This document shows positions 56,018 to 63,858 of a stretch of DNA of 64,000 nt, one piece after another (position 1 is the first letter of the stretch; every line of letters starts with the position of its first letter). The stretch covers positions 62,001 to 126,000 of the forward strand of contig CABUXJ010000001.1 in NCBI GenBank assembly GCA_902495455.1. Direction: 5' to 3'. The notes beneath the pieces were generated by a model that was not told where the DNA came from, searched no databases, and worked only from the letters and a program-made list of their open reading frames with translations. This stretch comes from an uncultured Prevotella sp. (lineage in GTDB: Bacteria > Bacteroidota > Bacteroidia > Bacteroidales > Bacteroidaceae). A program made the position numbers and the translations under genes.

Positions 56018-58051
56018 TTATTCTCCCAGACCGTCGAAATCGCGGGCCATCCAAACGTCCATGCGCCCTGCGCCGCGGTGATTCCATGCGTAATAGGGGA
56101 TGAGCGTGAGGCGCATGTCCTTGGTCCGTAGCGTGCCGTCGGCGTCGATTGAAGCCTCCTGGGCGTTGTCCACCGTGATGGCTGTCACGCTGAATGGCCG
56201 GCCGTCGCCCTCCGTGTTCATTATTGCGTAGCCTTCAGTGACAGAAAACTTCGGCTGGCGGCTGAGCAGGACGTGGTGGCTGTTGAAGCCGTCGTTGTCC
56301 GCCTGTTCGGCGCAGTAGACCAGCGGACCGCGCTCGACGGCCATCTTGCCGCGGTCGTCGGCCACCTTCTTGTTGGCCTTGACGACGCGCGGGAGCATGT
56401 CGAAGTGGATGCGGACGACGTCGCCGCGCTTCCACCGGCGGCTGATGGACATGTAGCCGTCGGCCGTCAGTGCGTCGCGGACCTCCGTGCCGTTGACGGT
56501 GACGCTGTATCCGGGCGCCGCTCCGTCGTCATAGCTGTACAGGTCGCCGGGCACGACCTGACCGCGCACCCATCCGGGGATGCGCACCTTCATCGTGAAC
56601 TCCTTGCCGCGGTTGCGGTCGATGCGTATTGTGATGTCGCCGTTCCACGGATAAGCCGTCTCCTGCGTGAGCGTCACGTCGCGTCCGCCGACTGCCATCG
56701 TAGCCGTGCTTGCGGCGAAGAGATTGACATAAAGGCTGTTGTCGCGTACGGCATAGACGTAGCCGGGCAGCGAGGGGATGAAGCGGCTCAGATTGCTCGG
56801 GCAGCAGGCGCAGCCGAACCACGGCTGTCGCGTGGTGTTATTGTCGGCGTTGAAGGCATAACGGCCGTCGGAAGCCAGCGGGTTGGGGTAGAAGAAGCGG
56901 CCGCCGTCGACGGACATGCCGCTGATGACACCGTTATATAATGTGCGTTCGAGGCAGTCGATGTATCGGCTCTCGCCTTTCAGGAGAAACATGCGCTGGA
57001 AGAGATAGACCATCGAGATGGCCGCGCAGGTCTCGTTGTAGGCCGTCAGGTTCGGCAGTTCATAGTTGGCGCCGAACGACTCGCCGGCGTGGCGCGCGCC
57101 GACACCGCCCGTGAGATAATACTTCTTGCCGATGATATTCTCGCAGATGGCGTCTATCGCCTTGATATATGAGCTGTCGCCCGTGAGTGCGGCCACGTCG
57201 GCCATGCCCGCATACATGTATCCTGCGCGCACGGCGTGGCCCACGGCCTCGTCCTGCTCCGTCACCGGCTTGTGGCTCTGGCTGTATGCGTTCTTGCGTT
57301 TCGTCTTGCCGCGCATGTCAAGGAAATATTTCGCCTCGTCCAGATAGCGCTTGTCGCCCGTGAGGACATACATCCGGGCCAGCGCCATCTCGGCTATCTG
57401 ATGGCCGGGGACGACGTGAGCCTGTCCTTCGGCCGGGCCGACCTCGCGGATGACGCAGTCGGCATAGCGCTTGACGATGTCGAGAAACTTCGTGCTGCCC
57501 GTGGCCTGATAGTGGGCGCAGGCCGCGTCGGCCATGTGGCCGAGGTTGTAGAGTTCGTGGCTGAGGTTCTCCTCTTCGACCCATCTGCGGTTGCCGGCCC
57601 ATCGGTGGGGCTTGGCGGGATTGATGGTGCGGGCGGTGTAGAGGTAGCCGTCCTTCTCCTGTGCGGCGCCGACGATGTCGAGCACGCTGTCGATATAGGC
57701 CTCCAACCGCTTGTCGGGATAGGTCTGGAGCAGATAGCTCGCGCCCTCTATGGTCTTGTAGACGTCTGTGTCGTCGAACGAGAAGCCCATGAACGTGCCG
57801 ACGTCGTAGGTGTCACTCGGGTGGGCGGCCTTGACGAAGTTGGCATATCGTCCCTCGCTCTCGCATTTGCTGAAAGCCAGCGGAACGGTTGTCTCGCGTG
57901 CGGCCTTGATGCGGTCGCCCCAGAATGTTGCGGGTGCAATCTTGACGGACGTAAATGCCACGGGCTTGTAGGGGTAGCCGAAGTCATGGCTTTGGGCGTT
58001 GGCATGGCCGAAAGCCAGTACTGCGGCAAAAAGGATGATGGTTCGTTTCAT
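56018..58051 (-). CDS. Glycoside hydrolase family 127 beta-L-arabinofuranosidase
   Basis: 677 residues (DUF1680). Signal peptide MKRTIILFAAVLAFGHANA. It releases beta-L-arabinofuranose using a zinc-bound cysteine nucleophile. The metal/catalytic set is complete: Glu324 in GESFG, Glu340 and Cys342 in YNETC, and Cys416-Cys417 in WFGCACCPSN, at nearly the same numbers as in the Bifidobacterium enzyme HypBA1. The NLSHELYNLGHMADAACAHY and YTARTINPAKPHRW segments are typical. First gene of the operon GH127-DUF2264-heparinase-like-GH35. Arabinose removal fits the neighbouring galactosidases. Confidence 0.94.
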   Translation of the reverse strand: MKRTIILFAAVLAFGHANAQSHDFGYPYKPVAFTSVKIAPATFWGDRIKAARETTVPLAFSKCESEGRYANFVKAAHPSDTYDVGTFMGFSFDDTDVYKTIEGASYLLQTYPDKRLEAYIDSVLDIVGAAQEKDGYLYTARTINPAKPHRWAGNRRWVEEENLSHELYNLGHMADAACAHYQATGSTKFLDIVKRYADCVIREVGPAEGQAHVVPGHQIAEMALARMYVLTGDKRYLDEAKYFLDMRGKTKRKNAYSQSHKPVTEQDEAVGHAVRAGYMYAGMADVAALTGDSSYIKAIDAICENIIGKKYYLTGGVGARHAGESFGANYELPNLTAYNETCAAISMVYLFQRMFLLKGESRYIDCLERTLYNGVISGMSVDGGRFFYPNPLASDGRYAFNADNNTTRQPWFGCACCPSNLSRFIPSLPGYVYAVRDNSLYVNLFAASTATMAVGGRDVTLTQETAYPWNGDITIRIDRNRGKEFTMKVRIPGWVRGQVVPGDLYSYDDGAAPGYSVTVNGTEVRDALTADGYMSISRRWKRGDVVRIHFDMLPRVVKANKKVADDRGKMAVERGPLVYCAEQADNDGFNSHHVLLSRQPKFSVTEGYAIMNTEGDGRPFSVTAITVDNAQEASIDADGTLRTKDMRLTLIPYYAWNHRGAGRMDVWMARDFDGLGE

Positions 58052-58094
58052 TATGTTCGGTTGTTTTTAGTGATTGTTTTTTTGAAAAACACGG

Positions 58095-58119
58095 TTGTAG
58101 GTTTAACCCTACAAAGATA
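58095..58119 (-). promoter_or_regulatory. Promoter region of the GH127 operon
   Basis: TATCTTTG on the minus strand (58119-58112) matches the -7 consensus, about 61 bases before ATG 58051. A perfect dyad TTGTAGG/CCTACAA (58095-58114, six-base spacer) overlaps it and the predicted transcription start, a plausible operator or leader hairpin. No clear -33 box. Confidence 0.4.
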
Positions 58120-58231
58120 GTGAAAAAAATCAAGACCGTATCGTCTTTGCATGACAATGTTTGTTGCCGATTCGTCAAAGTGGCATTGCGACAACCTTAC
58201 GCGGAAAATACGATGGCAATATATGGGAAAA

Positions 58232-58349
58232 GTAGGGTCGCGACACGTCGCGACCGCCTCTTGGTCCACCTGACCAACCACATATATCATCCTGTCGAAC
58301 GGGTTGAATCGTGTGCCAAGGTGGCGGTCGCGACGGGTCGCGACCCTAC
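58232..58349. repeat. 27-bp inverted repeat with internal GTCGCGAC palindromes
   Basis: Arms 58232-58258 and 58323-58349 (GTAGGGTCGCGACACGTCGC ... and complement, one mismatch) with a 64-base loop. Each arm holds two GTCGCGAC palindromes. It lies between the GH127 promoter and element E6. Confidence 0.85.
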
Positions 58350-58354
58350 AAGAG

Positions 58355-58765
58355 GATGTGATTTTGTCAGAAAATGATTGTTAAAATTAACATTTCGCAA
58401 CGCGCGAAATTTTGTATAAAAACGTTGTAATCCGACCGAAAAACTGCTTCCGTCGTCCAAAATCCGGTCGGCCGCCGAGCCGTAAGGGCCCCGTTGGTCT
58501 GCAACGGCATGCTTGTTGTCGTGCAGCGGCAGCCCCGTCGTGATGCAACGGCGGCCCCGTTGCAGAGCCGTAAGGGCCTTACGGCGTGGAAAAATCGGCG
58601 AAAATGTTGCGCACTTTGGTAAAAACGGTCGTAACACACTGCTGCTCAGGGAGAAAAAGATGCACGCGCAAAACTCGCATATTTGAGGCCGAGGGAGGAC
58701 TTAGCGCAAAATCCGTGTTAAAATGAAGGGCGTTTGTAAGAATTATTCTGAATTTAACAATTACC
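58355..58765 (-). repeat. Interspersed GC-rich element E6
   Basis: Left flank GATTTTGTCAGAAAATGATTG, core 58480-58585 (GAGCCGTAAGGGCCCCGTTG ... GCAACGGCATGC ... GATGCAACGGCGGCCCCG ... AGGGCCTTACGGC), right flank AAAACTCGCATATTTGAGGC to CTGAATTTAACAATTACC. Closest to E5. No gene inside; 58766-58920 shows only the start of the yitT promoter region. Confidence 0.75.
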
Positions 58766-58924
58766 TTCCGGCAGTGGACCGCCGGTCGTCCGGAGTGGTC
58801 CTTATCCGGTGTCGTCATTGCGCGAGACATCGCGAAATACAGCCGCTGAGACATTCTTTCGCTTTTTTTGCTGCCCATTAGCAAAAAATAAGGGCAAAAC
58901 GGCCGTTGTAAGGCTAAAGTTTTG

Positions 58925-58932
58925 TATATTTG
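58925..58932 (+). promoter_or_regulatory. Candidate -7 element for the YitT gene
   Basis: TATATTTG, exact match to TAnnTTTG, about 24 bases before ATG 58956. A TTG lies 16 bases upstream, slightly too close for a standard -33 box. Confidence 0.45.
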
Positions 58933-58955
58933 CTGCATATTAATTTGAATACACT

Positions 58956-59966
58956 ATGGAAAGTTTTGCAAATAGAGTGAAGCACTTTTGCAGTCCTGCC
59001 GCACATTTGGACTGGTGGATGTCGTGGGTGGGCATATTCATCGGATGTACCATCCTGGCCGCCGGATTTGTTTTCTTCATCAACCCCTATAACATCGTGC
59101 CGGGCGGAGTCTATGGCGCGAGCATCGTGTTGCACAATCTGTTCCCGTCGATACAGGTGGGAACGTTCGGCTATATGTTTGACATCCCGCTGCTCATCCT
59201 GTCCGTCTGTCTGCTGGGGTCCAAGCTCGGCTCGCGCACGATAGTCGCGGCGATGACCACACCGCTCATAATGAATGTCCTTTCGGCAGTGGTCTATCCG
59301 ACAAGTGAGGCTCTCCACCGGCTTGATCCGACACAACTGCTGGGCGGATGTATGGACATGACGGACCACCTGATGCTCACGAGCATCGTCGGCGCGACAC
59401 TGATAGGTGTCGGCCAGGGCATCGTGGTGCGCAATCAGGCGACCACCGGCGGCAGCGACATCGTGGCGATGATACTCCAGAAGTTCGGACACATCCGCTT
59501 CTCGATAGGCATAATGATTGTGGACGCCTGCGTCGTGGGCTTTGGACTGGTGGTCATCGGTTTCGGTGTGGGCAGTTCGGACGACACGTCGAGTCCCTCG
59601 TGGCTGCTCTCGTTCTATTCGCTGATAGCCATATTCATCTCAGCCCGCGTGCTGGCATACGTCATCAACGGTGCAAAGGATGACAAACTGCTTTTTGTCA
59701 TCAGTGATACAAAGATGGTCGAGCTGCATCGGTTCATCATGAAAGACCTCGACCGCACAGCCACATGTATCAAGAGCAGCGGACTGTATACCGGTGCGGA
59801 GAAGGAGATGCTCTTTCTCGTCGTGAGCCACAAGGAGGTCACGGCCGTGAAAAGCAAAATCAAGGAGGCTGACCCGCGGGCCTTTGTCGTCGTCACGGAC
59901 GCATACGATACGTTCGGAGAAGGCTGGAAGCAGCTGCCTTCGGCCGACGAGGTGCATCCGGAATAA
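58956..59966 (+). CDS. YitT family membrane protein
   Basis: 336 residues. Five to six membrane helices (about 22-240), e.g. WVGIFIGCTILAAGFVFFIN and FDIPLLILSVCLLGSKLGS, then a soluble C-terminal DUF2179 domain (about 250-325) with FVISDTKMVELHRFIMKDLD and the conserved GLYTGAEKEMLFLVVSHKE. The PGGVYGASIVLHNLF and QATTGGSDIVAMILQKFG segments are family signatures. Transported substrate unknown. Monocistronic; converges with cdsA across a 45-bp inverted repeat. Confidence 0.92.
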   Translation: MESFANRVKHFCSPAAHLDWWMSWVGIFIGCTILAAGFVFFINPYNIVPGGVYGASIVLHNLFPSIQVGTFGYMFDIPLLILSVCLLGSKLGSRTIVAAMTTPLIMNVLSAVVYPTSEALHRLDPTQLLGGCMDMTDHLMLTSIVGATLIGVGQGIVVRNQATTGGSDIVAMILQKFGHIRFSIGIMIVDACVVGFGLVVIGFGVGSSDDTSSPSWLLSFYSLIAIFISARVLAYVINGAKDDKLLFVISDTKMVELHRFIMKDLDRTATCIKSSGLYTGAEKEMLFLVVSHKEVTAVKSKIKEADPRAFVVVTDAYDTFGEGWKQLPSADEVHPE

Positions 59967-59971
59967 GAAAA

Positions 59972-60091
59972 AGGGAGATAGAAGGAGATAAGGGAAGATA
60001 AAAGGAGATAAAAGACGTATGTCTTGTTGCTTGAACTAAGACTATTGTCTTTTATCTCCTTTTATCTTCCCTTATCTCCTTCTATCTCCCT
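59972..60091. repeat. 45-bp perfect inverted repeat with a conserved loop, copy 2
   Basis: Arms 59972-60016 and 60047-60091 are perfect complements of AGGGAGATAGAAGGAGATAA ... The 30-base loop GTATGTCTTGT ... CTAAGACTATT is nearly that of 50357-50385, with the same inner GTCTT/AAGAC stem. It lies between the convergent YitT and cdsA genes. A further TTTATCTCCTTCTATCTCCT copy follows to 60120. Confidence 0.85.
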
Positions 60092-60126
60092 CGCTCTTCC
60101 TTTATCTCCTTCTATCTCCTTTTTAT

Positions 60127-60975
60127 TTAGAACAGCGTCAGCGTGTAGAGATAGACCACTGCGGCCGGAATGGCGAGCAGCGAGGAGTCGAAACGGTCAA
60201 GCATGCCGCCATGACCGGGCAGTATCGTGCCGCTGTCCTTGATGCCGAGGGTGCGCTTGAAGAGGCTTTCGACGAGATCGCCCCATGTTCCGAAGATGAC
60301 GACTACGAGTCCGAGGCCCATCCATTCATATATGTTCAGCGACAGATCGTTGACACCGTAGGTCTCCGTGAAATGCCATATCGCCGCGGCGGCCCCCATG
60401 ACGACCACGGCTCCGCCGATGGAGCCTTCCCAACTCTTGCCCGGGCTGACGCGCGGAAAGAGCTTGTGGCGACCCAACAGCGAACCGCAACAGTAGGCTC
60501 CGGTGTCGTTCAGCCAAAGGAAAACGAAGACGCTGAGCGGCATCAGATAGGTGTAGACGACGCCTTCGGGTGTCGCGCGGAACGCAAGGACGTTGAGCAG
60601 CGAGAACGGCAGGGCTATGTAGAGCTGCGCCATCATCGTGTATGCCCAGTCGTTGATGGGGTCGGGATTTTTCGCGTAAAGCTCTGCGACAAGCAGATAG
60701 ATGATGGTCACAAGGTAGGGGATGAACACTGTCGACGGCGTGAGGCTGCTGCAGAAGCCGGTCATGGCGAAAAAGAGATAGACTCCGGCTACGGTCGAGA
60801 TGAAACGGTTGGTGTCCACGCCGTCGCGCATGTTTACCAGACCGGTAAACTCCCATACGGTCAGACCCGTGATGAGGGCGAAGAGCAGCGTCATGGCTGC
60901 ATGGTTGAGGAAACAGACCACGATGGCTGCCACGAAAAGGACACCGGTAATGGCGCGCACTATGAAGTTTTTCAT
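60127..60975 (-). CDS. cdsA: Phosphatidate cytidylyltransferase
   Basis: 282 residues. Makes CDP-diacylglycerol, the precursor of membrane phospholipids, in the inner membrane. Start ATG 60975 (MKNFIVRAITGVLFVAAIVV) begins with a membrane helix. About eight helices. The C-terminal family signature is kept: FPRVSPGKSWEGSIGG, then FGTWGDLVESLFKRTLGIKD and LPGHGGMLDRFDSSLL. Last gene of the rsfS-ftsH-cdsA operon, 69 bases after ftsH. Confidence 0.95.
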   Translation of the reverse strand: MKNFIVRAITGVLFVAAIVVCFLNHAAMTLLFALITGLTVWEFTGLVNMRDGVDTNRFISTVAGVYLFFAMTGFCSSLTPSTVFIPYLVTIIYLLVAELYAKNPDPINDWAYTMMAQLYIALPFSLLNVLAFRATPEGVVYTYLMPLSVFVFLWLNDTGAYCCGSLLGRHKLFPRVSPGKSWEGSIGGAVVVMGAAAAIWHFTETYGVNDLSLNIYEWMGLGLVVVIFGTWGDLVESLFKRTLGIKDSGTILPGHGGMLDRFDSSLLAIPAAVVYLYTLTLF

Positions 60976-61044
60976 ACGCTGATTCTTTTTATTTGTTGTG
61001 TGACAACATTCTGTTTGTTGTATTATTTTGTCTCTCCGGAGCAA

Positions 61045-63120
61045 CTATTTAGCATTCTCTGGAGTGTTGTCTGCGTCTGCCGGCTCTACTGTCGTGTCGT
61101 TACCGGTCTCGACGGCCTCACCGTTCTCTTCGGCGGCCTGTCGTGCCAGTTCCTCGGCGCGGCGCTCCGCCATCGCTTCGGCCTCAGCACGCTGCTGCGC
61201 TTCGAGCAGTTCTTCGGCGCGACTCGTCCACGGGCGCTTTCCGAAGATGGCCTCCACGTCTTCGGCGAAGATGACTTCGCGGCTCACCAGCAACTCGGCC
61301 AGCTTGGCGTGGCCCTCGCTGTGCTCGCTCAGGATGCGCTTGGCGCGGTCATACTGCTCGTTGATCATCTTGAGAACCTCGTCGTCCATGATTTTTGCCG
61401 TGGTCTCGGAGTAGGGCCGTTGGAAGTTGTATTCGTTGTTGTTGTAATAGCAGATGTTCGGCAACTTGTCGCTCATGCCGGCAAATGCAATCATGCCGTA
61501 GGCGCTCTTCGTCACGCGTTCGAGGTCGTTCATGGCTCCGGTGGAGATCTTTCCGGTGAAGAGTTCCTCGGCGGCACGGCCTCCGAGCGTCGCGCACATC
61601 TCGTCGAGCATCTCCTCTTTGGTTGTGATGGCGCGTTCCTCCGGCAGATACCATGCTGCACCGAGAGCCCGTCCGCGTGGCACGATGCTCACCTTGACGA
61701 GCGGGTTGGCGTGTTCCGTAAACCACGAGATAGTCGCGTGGCCGGCCTCATGTATCGCGATGGTGCGCTTTTCGCTGTCGGTCATGATCTTTGTCTTCTT
61801 CTCCAGACCGCCGATGATGCGGTCGACGGCGTTAAGGAAGTCCTGTTTGCCGACGGTCTTGCTGTCGTGGCGGGCAGCGATGAGGGCGGCCTCGTTGCAC
61901 ACATTGGCTATGTCGGCACCGGAGAAGCCCGGTGTCTGGCGAGCGAGATAGTCGACATCGAGCGTCTCGTCGGTCTTGATTGGCTTCAGGTGGACCCTGA
62001 ATATGGCTTTGCGCTCGTTGAGGTCGGGCAGGTCGACGTGTATCTGGCGGTCGAAACGGCCCGCGCGCATCAGTGCCGAGTCGAGCATGTCGGCGCGGTT
62101 TGTGGCGGCGAGGATGATCACACCGCTGTTGGTGCCGAATCCGTCCATCTCCGTGAGCAGCGCGTTGAGCGTGTTTTCGCGCTCGTCGTTGCCTCCCATT
62201 GCCGGATTCTTGCTGCGGGCGCGACCCACGGCGTCGATTTCGTCGATGAAGATGATGCACGGCGATTTCTCCTTGGCCTGCCGGAACAGGTCGCGGACAC
62301 GGCTCGCGCCGACACCCACGAACATCTCCACAAAGTCACTGCCGCTCATTGAGAAGAACGGAACGCCCGCCTCACCGGCCACGGCCTTGGCCAGCAGGGT
62401 CTTTCCCGTGCCCGGAGGGCCGACGAGAAGTGCTCCCTTGGGTATCTTTCCGCCCAGTTCGGTGTACTTCTGCGGGTTCTTCAGGAACTCGACAATCTCT
62501 TCCACTTCCTGCTTGGCGCCAGCCTGTCCGGCGACATCCTTGAACGTCACCTTTATCTCTCCGCCGTTCTCATACATTTTGGCCTTGCTCTTGCCGACGT
62601 TGAAGACGCCTCCCGCGCCGCCGGCTCCGCCTCCCATACGCCGCATGATGAATATCCAGATGGCGATGATGATGACGAGCGGCAGGAGATTGTAGATCAT
62701 CATGTTGATGAAGTTGCTTTCCTTCTTGTTGTCGTAACTATAATCTCCGGAGAATTTCTTCTGCTGACGGGCGTTGTTGACGAACTGTTCCACCTGGTCG
62801 ACGGAACCGAACTGTACCGAGACGGACGGCTCCTTGCCGGTCTGTTCCACTCCTTGCTTGAACACTTCGCGTATGTGTTCGGGTTTGACATACATCTGCA
62901 GCGTGTTCTGCTCCTTGTTGACCACAATCTTGGAGGCATAGCCTTTGTTGACCATAGTCTGGAACTGCTGGTATGATGTTTCTGTCTTGATGCTGGAGTT
63001 GTCGGCTCCTCCCTGTGTGAAATATATTCCTAACAGTACTATTCCGGCGATGATATATATCCAGTTCATGTTGAACTTCGGCATATTCATCTTGGGGTCG
63101 TTCTGATTGTTGTTGTCCAT
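61045..63120 (-). CDS. ftsH: ATP-dependent zinc metalloprotease FtsH
   Basis: 691 residues. Membrane-anchored AAA protease for quality control of membrane proteins. Two N-terminal membrane helices (WIYIIAGIVLLGIYFTQGG, then FINMMIYNLLPLVIIIAIWI). AAA module: GPPGTGKTLLAKAVAGEAG (Lys about 240), FIDEIDAVGR, RPARFD-like second region read as LMRAGRFDRQI. Zinc site HEAGH (His457, Glu458, His461). The tail is a charged Glu/Ala-rich coil (LLEAQQRAEAEAMAERRAEE) ending in an acidic stretch. Middle gene of the operon, 83 bases after rsfS. Confidence 0.97.
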   Translation of the reverse strand: MDNNNQNDPKMNMPKFNMNWIYIIAGIVLLGIYFTQGGADNSSIKTETSYQQFQTMVNKGYASKIVVNKEQNTLQMYVKPEHIREVFKQGVEQTGKEPSVSVQFGSVDQVEQFVNNARQQKKFSGDYSYDNKKESNFINMMIYNLLPLVIIIAIWIFIMRRMGGGAGGAGGVFNVGKSKAKMYENGGEIKVTFKDVAGQAGAKQEVEEIVEFLKNPQKYTELGGKIPKGALLVGPPGTGKTLLAKAVAGEAGVPFFSMSGSDFVEMFVGVGASRVRDLFRQAKEKSPCIIFIDEIDAVGRARSKNPAMGGNDERENTLNALLTEMDGFGTNSGVIILAATNRADMLDSALMRAGRFDRQIHVDLPDLNERKAIFRVHLKPIKTDETLDVDYLARQTPGFSGADIANVCNEAALIAARHDSKTVGKQDFLNAVDRIIGGLEKKTKIMTDSEKRTIAIHEAGHATISWFTEHANPLVKVSIVPRGRALGAAWYLPEERAITTKEEMLDEMCATLGGRAAEELFTGKISTGAMNDLERVTKSAYGMIAFAGMSDKLPNICYYNNNEYNFQRPYSETTAKIMDDEVLKMINEQYDRAKRILSEHSEGHAKLAELLVSREVIFAEDVEAIFGKRPWTSRAEELLEAQQRAEAEAMAERRAEELARQAAEENGEAVETGNDTTVEPADADNTPENAK

Positions 63121-63203
63121 ACTCTTGTCGTTAAAGTGAGTGATGTGTCCGTCAACCGTGCGGCCGACGGGATATGAAGGCCAGGCCGATATCGCGGATT
63201 GGC

Positions 63204-63563
63204 TTAGTCGAGGTCCTGAATGTGTGTGATGGAGGCGTCCTCCCAGAGGTGTTCGAGGTCATAGTATTCGCGGACGTCCGGCAGAAAGATGTGGACCATG
63301 ACGTCTCCGTAGTCCATCGCCACCCATTGGGCATTGGTCAGACCGACCGTTCGGACCGGTTTTTCGCCGGCATTGATGCGTACGTATTCGCTGACGGAGT
63401 CTGCCACGGCTTCGACTTGTGCCGGCGACGAACCTTGGCAAATCACGAAGTTCCGACAGACGGCTCCGTCGATGTTGCTCAAATCCGCTATTACTATATT
63501 GCTGCCCTTTTTCTCTTGTATCCCGTTTATGATGGCTTGAACCAGATTGTTTGTTTGTTCCAT
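63204..63563 (-). CDS. rsfS: Ribosomal silencing factor RsfS
   Basis: 119 residues, normal length. Binds ribosomal protein uL14 and blocks joining of the subunits when nutrients are scarce. Family segments: IADLSNIDGAVCRNFVICQG, SSPAQVEAVADSVSEYV, WVAMDYGDVMVHIFLPDVRE and YYDLEHLWEDA. First gene of rsfS-ftsH-cdsA, an order common in Bacteroidota. Confidence 0.95.
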   Translation of the reverse strand: MEQTNNLVQAIINGIQEKKGSNIVIADLSNIDGAVCRNFVICQGSSPAQVEAVADSVSEYVRINAGEKPVRTVGLTNAQWVAMDYGDVMVHIFLPDVREYYDLEHLWEDASITHIQDLD

Positions 63564-63594
63564 TAATATATATTATGTGTATAATAAACTCCCG

Positions 63595-63625
63595 CAAAGG
63601 TAATGTAATTCAGACTAACGGCAAA
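63595..63625 (-). promoter_or_regulatory. Promoter of the rsfS-ftsH-cdsA operon
   Basis: Minus strand: TTTG (63625-63622), exactly 19 bases, TACCTTTG (63602-63595). A textbook Bacteroidota promoter. Predicted start near 63588, leader about 25 bases before ATG 63563. Confidence 0.75.
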
Positions 63626-63673
63626 ATAAATTGGGATTTATTAGCAATTTCCGGTCTGTTACGGCTATAACTG

Positions 63674-63713
63674 AAAACGGCGAACGGAGCTTTTGCTCTA
63701 TTCGCCGTTTTTT
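63674..63713 (-). terminator. Terminator after tRNA-Gln
   Basis: AACGGCGAA and GAGC pair with GCTC and TTCGCCGTT around a TTTT loop, with a two-base internal mismatch. T-runs flank it on both strands, longer on the plus strand. It ends the tRNA transcript before the rsfS promoter. Confidence 0.65.
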
Positions 63714-63715
63714 TG

Positions 63716-63786
63716 TTGGGATACTCGGACTCGAACCAAGAATGACAGGACCAGAATCTGTAGTGTTACCATTACACCATATCCCA
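63716..63786 (-). tRNA. tRNA-Gln, anticodon CTG
   Basis: Read on the minus strand the gene starts TGGGATATGGTGTAATGG and ends in TGGTTCGAGTCCGAGTATCCCA plus the discriminator A. Acceptor stem TGGGATA/TATCCCA pairs fully. The anticodon loop TTCTGGT places CTG at 34-36, which reads CAG (Gln). The D-arm TGGTGTAATGGTAACAC and T-arm TTCGAGTCC are normal. One A-C mismatch closes the anticodon stem. CCA is not encoded. Confidence 0.93.
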
Positions 63787-63826
63787 ATTTTTCAGTTGCT
63801 TTCGGTTTGCTTCCCGATTGCGAGTG

Positions 63827-63858
63827 CAAAGGTACTACATTTTTTTGAAGCCAACAAA
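63827..63858 (-). promoter_or_regulatory. Promoter of tRNA-Gln
   Basis: Minus strand: TTTG (63858-63855), 20 bases, TACCTTTG (63834-63827). Predicted start near 63820, about 34 bases before the mature tRNA. Nothing else is seen from 63859 to the window end. Confidence 0.65.

Noticed and set aside
1795..58640. A peptide-like pattern (LQRG ... TG.PLH ... VADQ.GPYG) that recurs in one frame of elements E1, E3, E5 and E6
   Set aside because: E2 carries two stop codons in that frame, the overlapping frames look equally conserved, and there is no start or ribosome-binding context; conservation follows from the palindromic DNA.
60211..62352. 713-codon open frame antisense to cdsA and ftsH
   Set aside because: Mirror of two highly conserved genes; no recognisable domain, crosses the gene boundary.
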